Below, piece after piece: positions 63,720 to 64,000 of a stretch of 64,000 bases of DNA; within the stretch, counting starts at the first letter, position 1, and every line of letters starts with the position of its first letter. The position numbers and the translations under genes are program-made. Source of the stretch: Bacteroidia bacterium (GTDB lineage Bacteria > Bacteroidota > Bacteroidia > J057); the NCBI GenBank assembly GCA_030430205.1, contig JAUIGE010000010.1, positions 116,967 through 180,966 of the forward strand, read 5' to 3'. The notes beneath the pieces were generated by a model. It was not told the DNA's origin and did no database searches. It saw only the letters and a list, made by a program, of their open reading frames with translations.

Positions 63720-64000
63720 GGAAGAGTGGACGCAAGTTTACACTGATTAAACTGATTTTCCTTAGTACAGGACAAAAAATGAAAGTCATGAATAATAAAC
63801 ATCCTCAAAGTCCTGAAGGGACGCTATATACTACGATCGGGCAAAGCCCGATCATTCGATTCACACCAGGTCATAAAGCCCTGAAAGGGCGATATATTAG
63901 CTATGGCTTCCTAAGATATGCCGTCCTTTCAGGACTTCTATTGGGGGCGTTTACCTTCATGGGGCTTCGCCCCATGCTGTATATGGCGTCCCTTCGGGAC
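63720..64000. repeat. Cluster of GTCCTGAAGGGAC-type palindromic repeats
   Basis: No gene is seen. The stretch holds GTCCTGAAGGGACG near 63810, GATCGGGCAAAGCCCGATC near 63834, GCCCTGAAAGGGC near 63879, CCGTCCTTTCAGGAC near 63922, CATGGGGCTTCGCCCCATG near 63957 and GCGTCCCTTCGGGAC at the end. All are short hairpins in both orientations, with GATATATTAGCTATGG-like spacers. A related copy lies at 20367-20378. A degraded CAAGTTTACACTGATTAAAC element precedes it at 63730. The array likely continues beyond the window. Confidence 0.85.

Noticed and set aside
1..64000. tRNA, rRNA and complete insertion sequences
   Set aside because: No cloverleaf ends, rRNA-like conserved stretches or transposase frames were recognised by eye; a tRNAscan and IS search would be decisive.

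Overview
The window looks like the chromosome of a member of the phylum Bacteroidota, probably Saprospiraceae or a close relative; the family is an inference. Supporting signs are a C-terminal T9SS-type sorting domain on a secreted FG-GAP/UnbV protein, several SPII lipoproteins, TPR-sensor histidine kinases, a LytS/LytTR pair, a one-protein hybrid kinase ending in an AraC output domain, DUF1549/DUF1553 plus DUF1501 genes, few clear Shine-Dalgarno sequences, and dense palindromic intergenic repeats. Most of the window is ordinary chromosome at roughly 50% GC by eye. Patches of lower GC (18.8-20.4 kb, 24.5-26.4 kb, 50.1-50.7 kb) look accessory or degraded. I saw no rRNA, tRNA, CRISPR array or complete insertion sequence. 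No gene-free stretch exceeds 300 bases; the longest, 63717-64000, is filled by repeats.

Layout. 1-9.6 kb: XRE regulator (cut by the window edge) and acetyl-CoA synthetase on the minus strand, bestrophin-like channel, two small YdhG/YjbR-type proteins, alpha/beta hydrolase, secreted GH3 glucosidase, PLP decarboxylase and a small partner. 9.7-13.4 kb: membrane protein, rlmF, a SAM-methyltransferase-like protein. 13.4-18.8 kb: cyclophilin lipoprotein, then the most interesting cluster: a two-TM protein with an internally duplicated motif, a DyP-type peroxidase, a cytochrome P450 whose oxygen-activating Thr is replaced by Pro, and a DUF5995 protein. 18.8-24.5 kb: small lipoprotein and helical protein, Zn-alcohol dehydrogenase, atypical SDR, DUF3857/transglutaminase protein. 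24.5-26.4 kb: a degraded island with a HIT-protein remnant, a fic gene broken by an internal deletion, and an array of TGTCCA-type inverted repeats.

26.4-36 kb: cytochrome c/DUF1549/DUF1553 lipoprotein with a palindromic element inside its reading frame, DUF1501 partner, membrane protein, topB, PhyH-type dioxygenase, T9SS-secreted UnbV protein. 36-44.3 kb: signal transduction (hybrid HTCS kinase, LytS kinase, LytTR regulator with an in-frame 21-bp tandem repeat) plus a Gly/Ala-rich lipoprotein and an AAA/DUF234 ATPase preceded by two hairpin operators. 44.4-50.6 kb: secreted repeat proteins (acidic beta-propeller-like, WG-repeat, a second beta-propeller-like) and small hypotheticals. 50.7-56 kb: aldo/keto reductase, a gene remnant with an internal stop, NarL-type regulator and TPR kinase, then a divergent pair of membrane methyltransferases including an MddA-like methanethiol methyltransferase. 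56-64 kb: beta-barrel-like protein, nitronate monooxygenase, FAD oxidase, DUF6155-like protein, DEAD-box helicase, pentapeptide-repeat protein, lipoprotein and a BaiN/HI0933-type flavoprotein.

A theme across the window is palindromic repeat expansion. At least four repeat families occupy intergenic gaps, and two repeat elements have been absorbed into reading frames (PSD1-type lipoprotein, LytTR regulator). All functional statements are from reading sequence and motif recognition; no database search was run.
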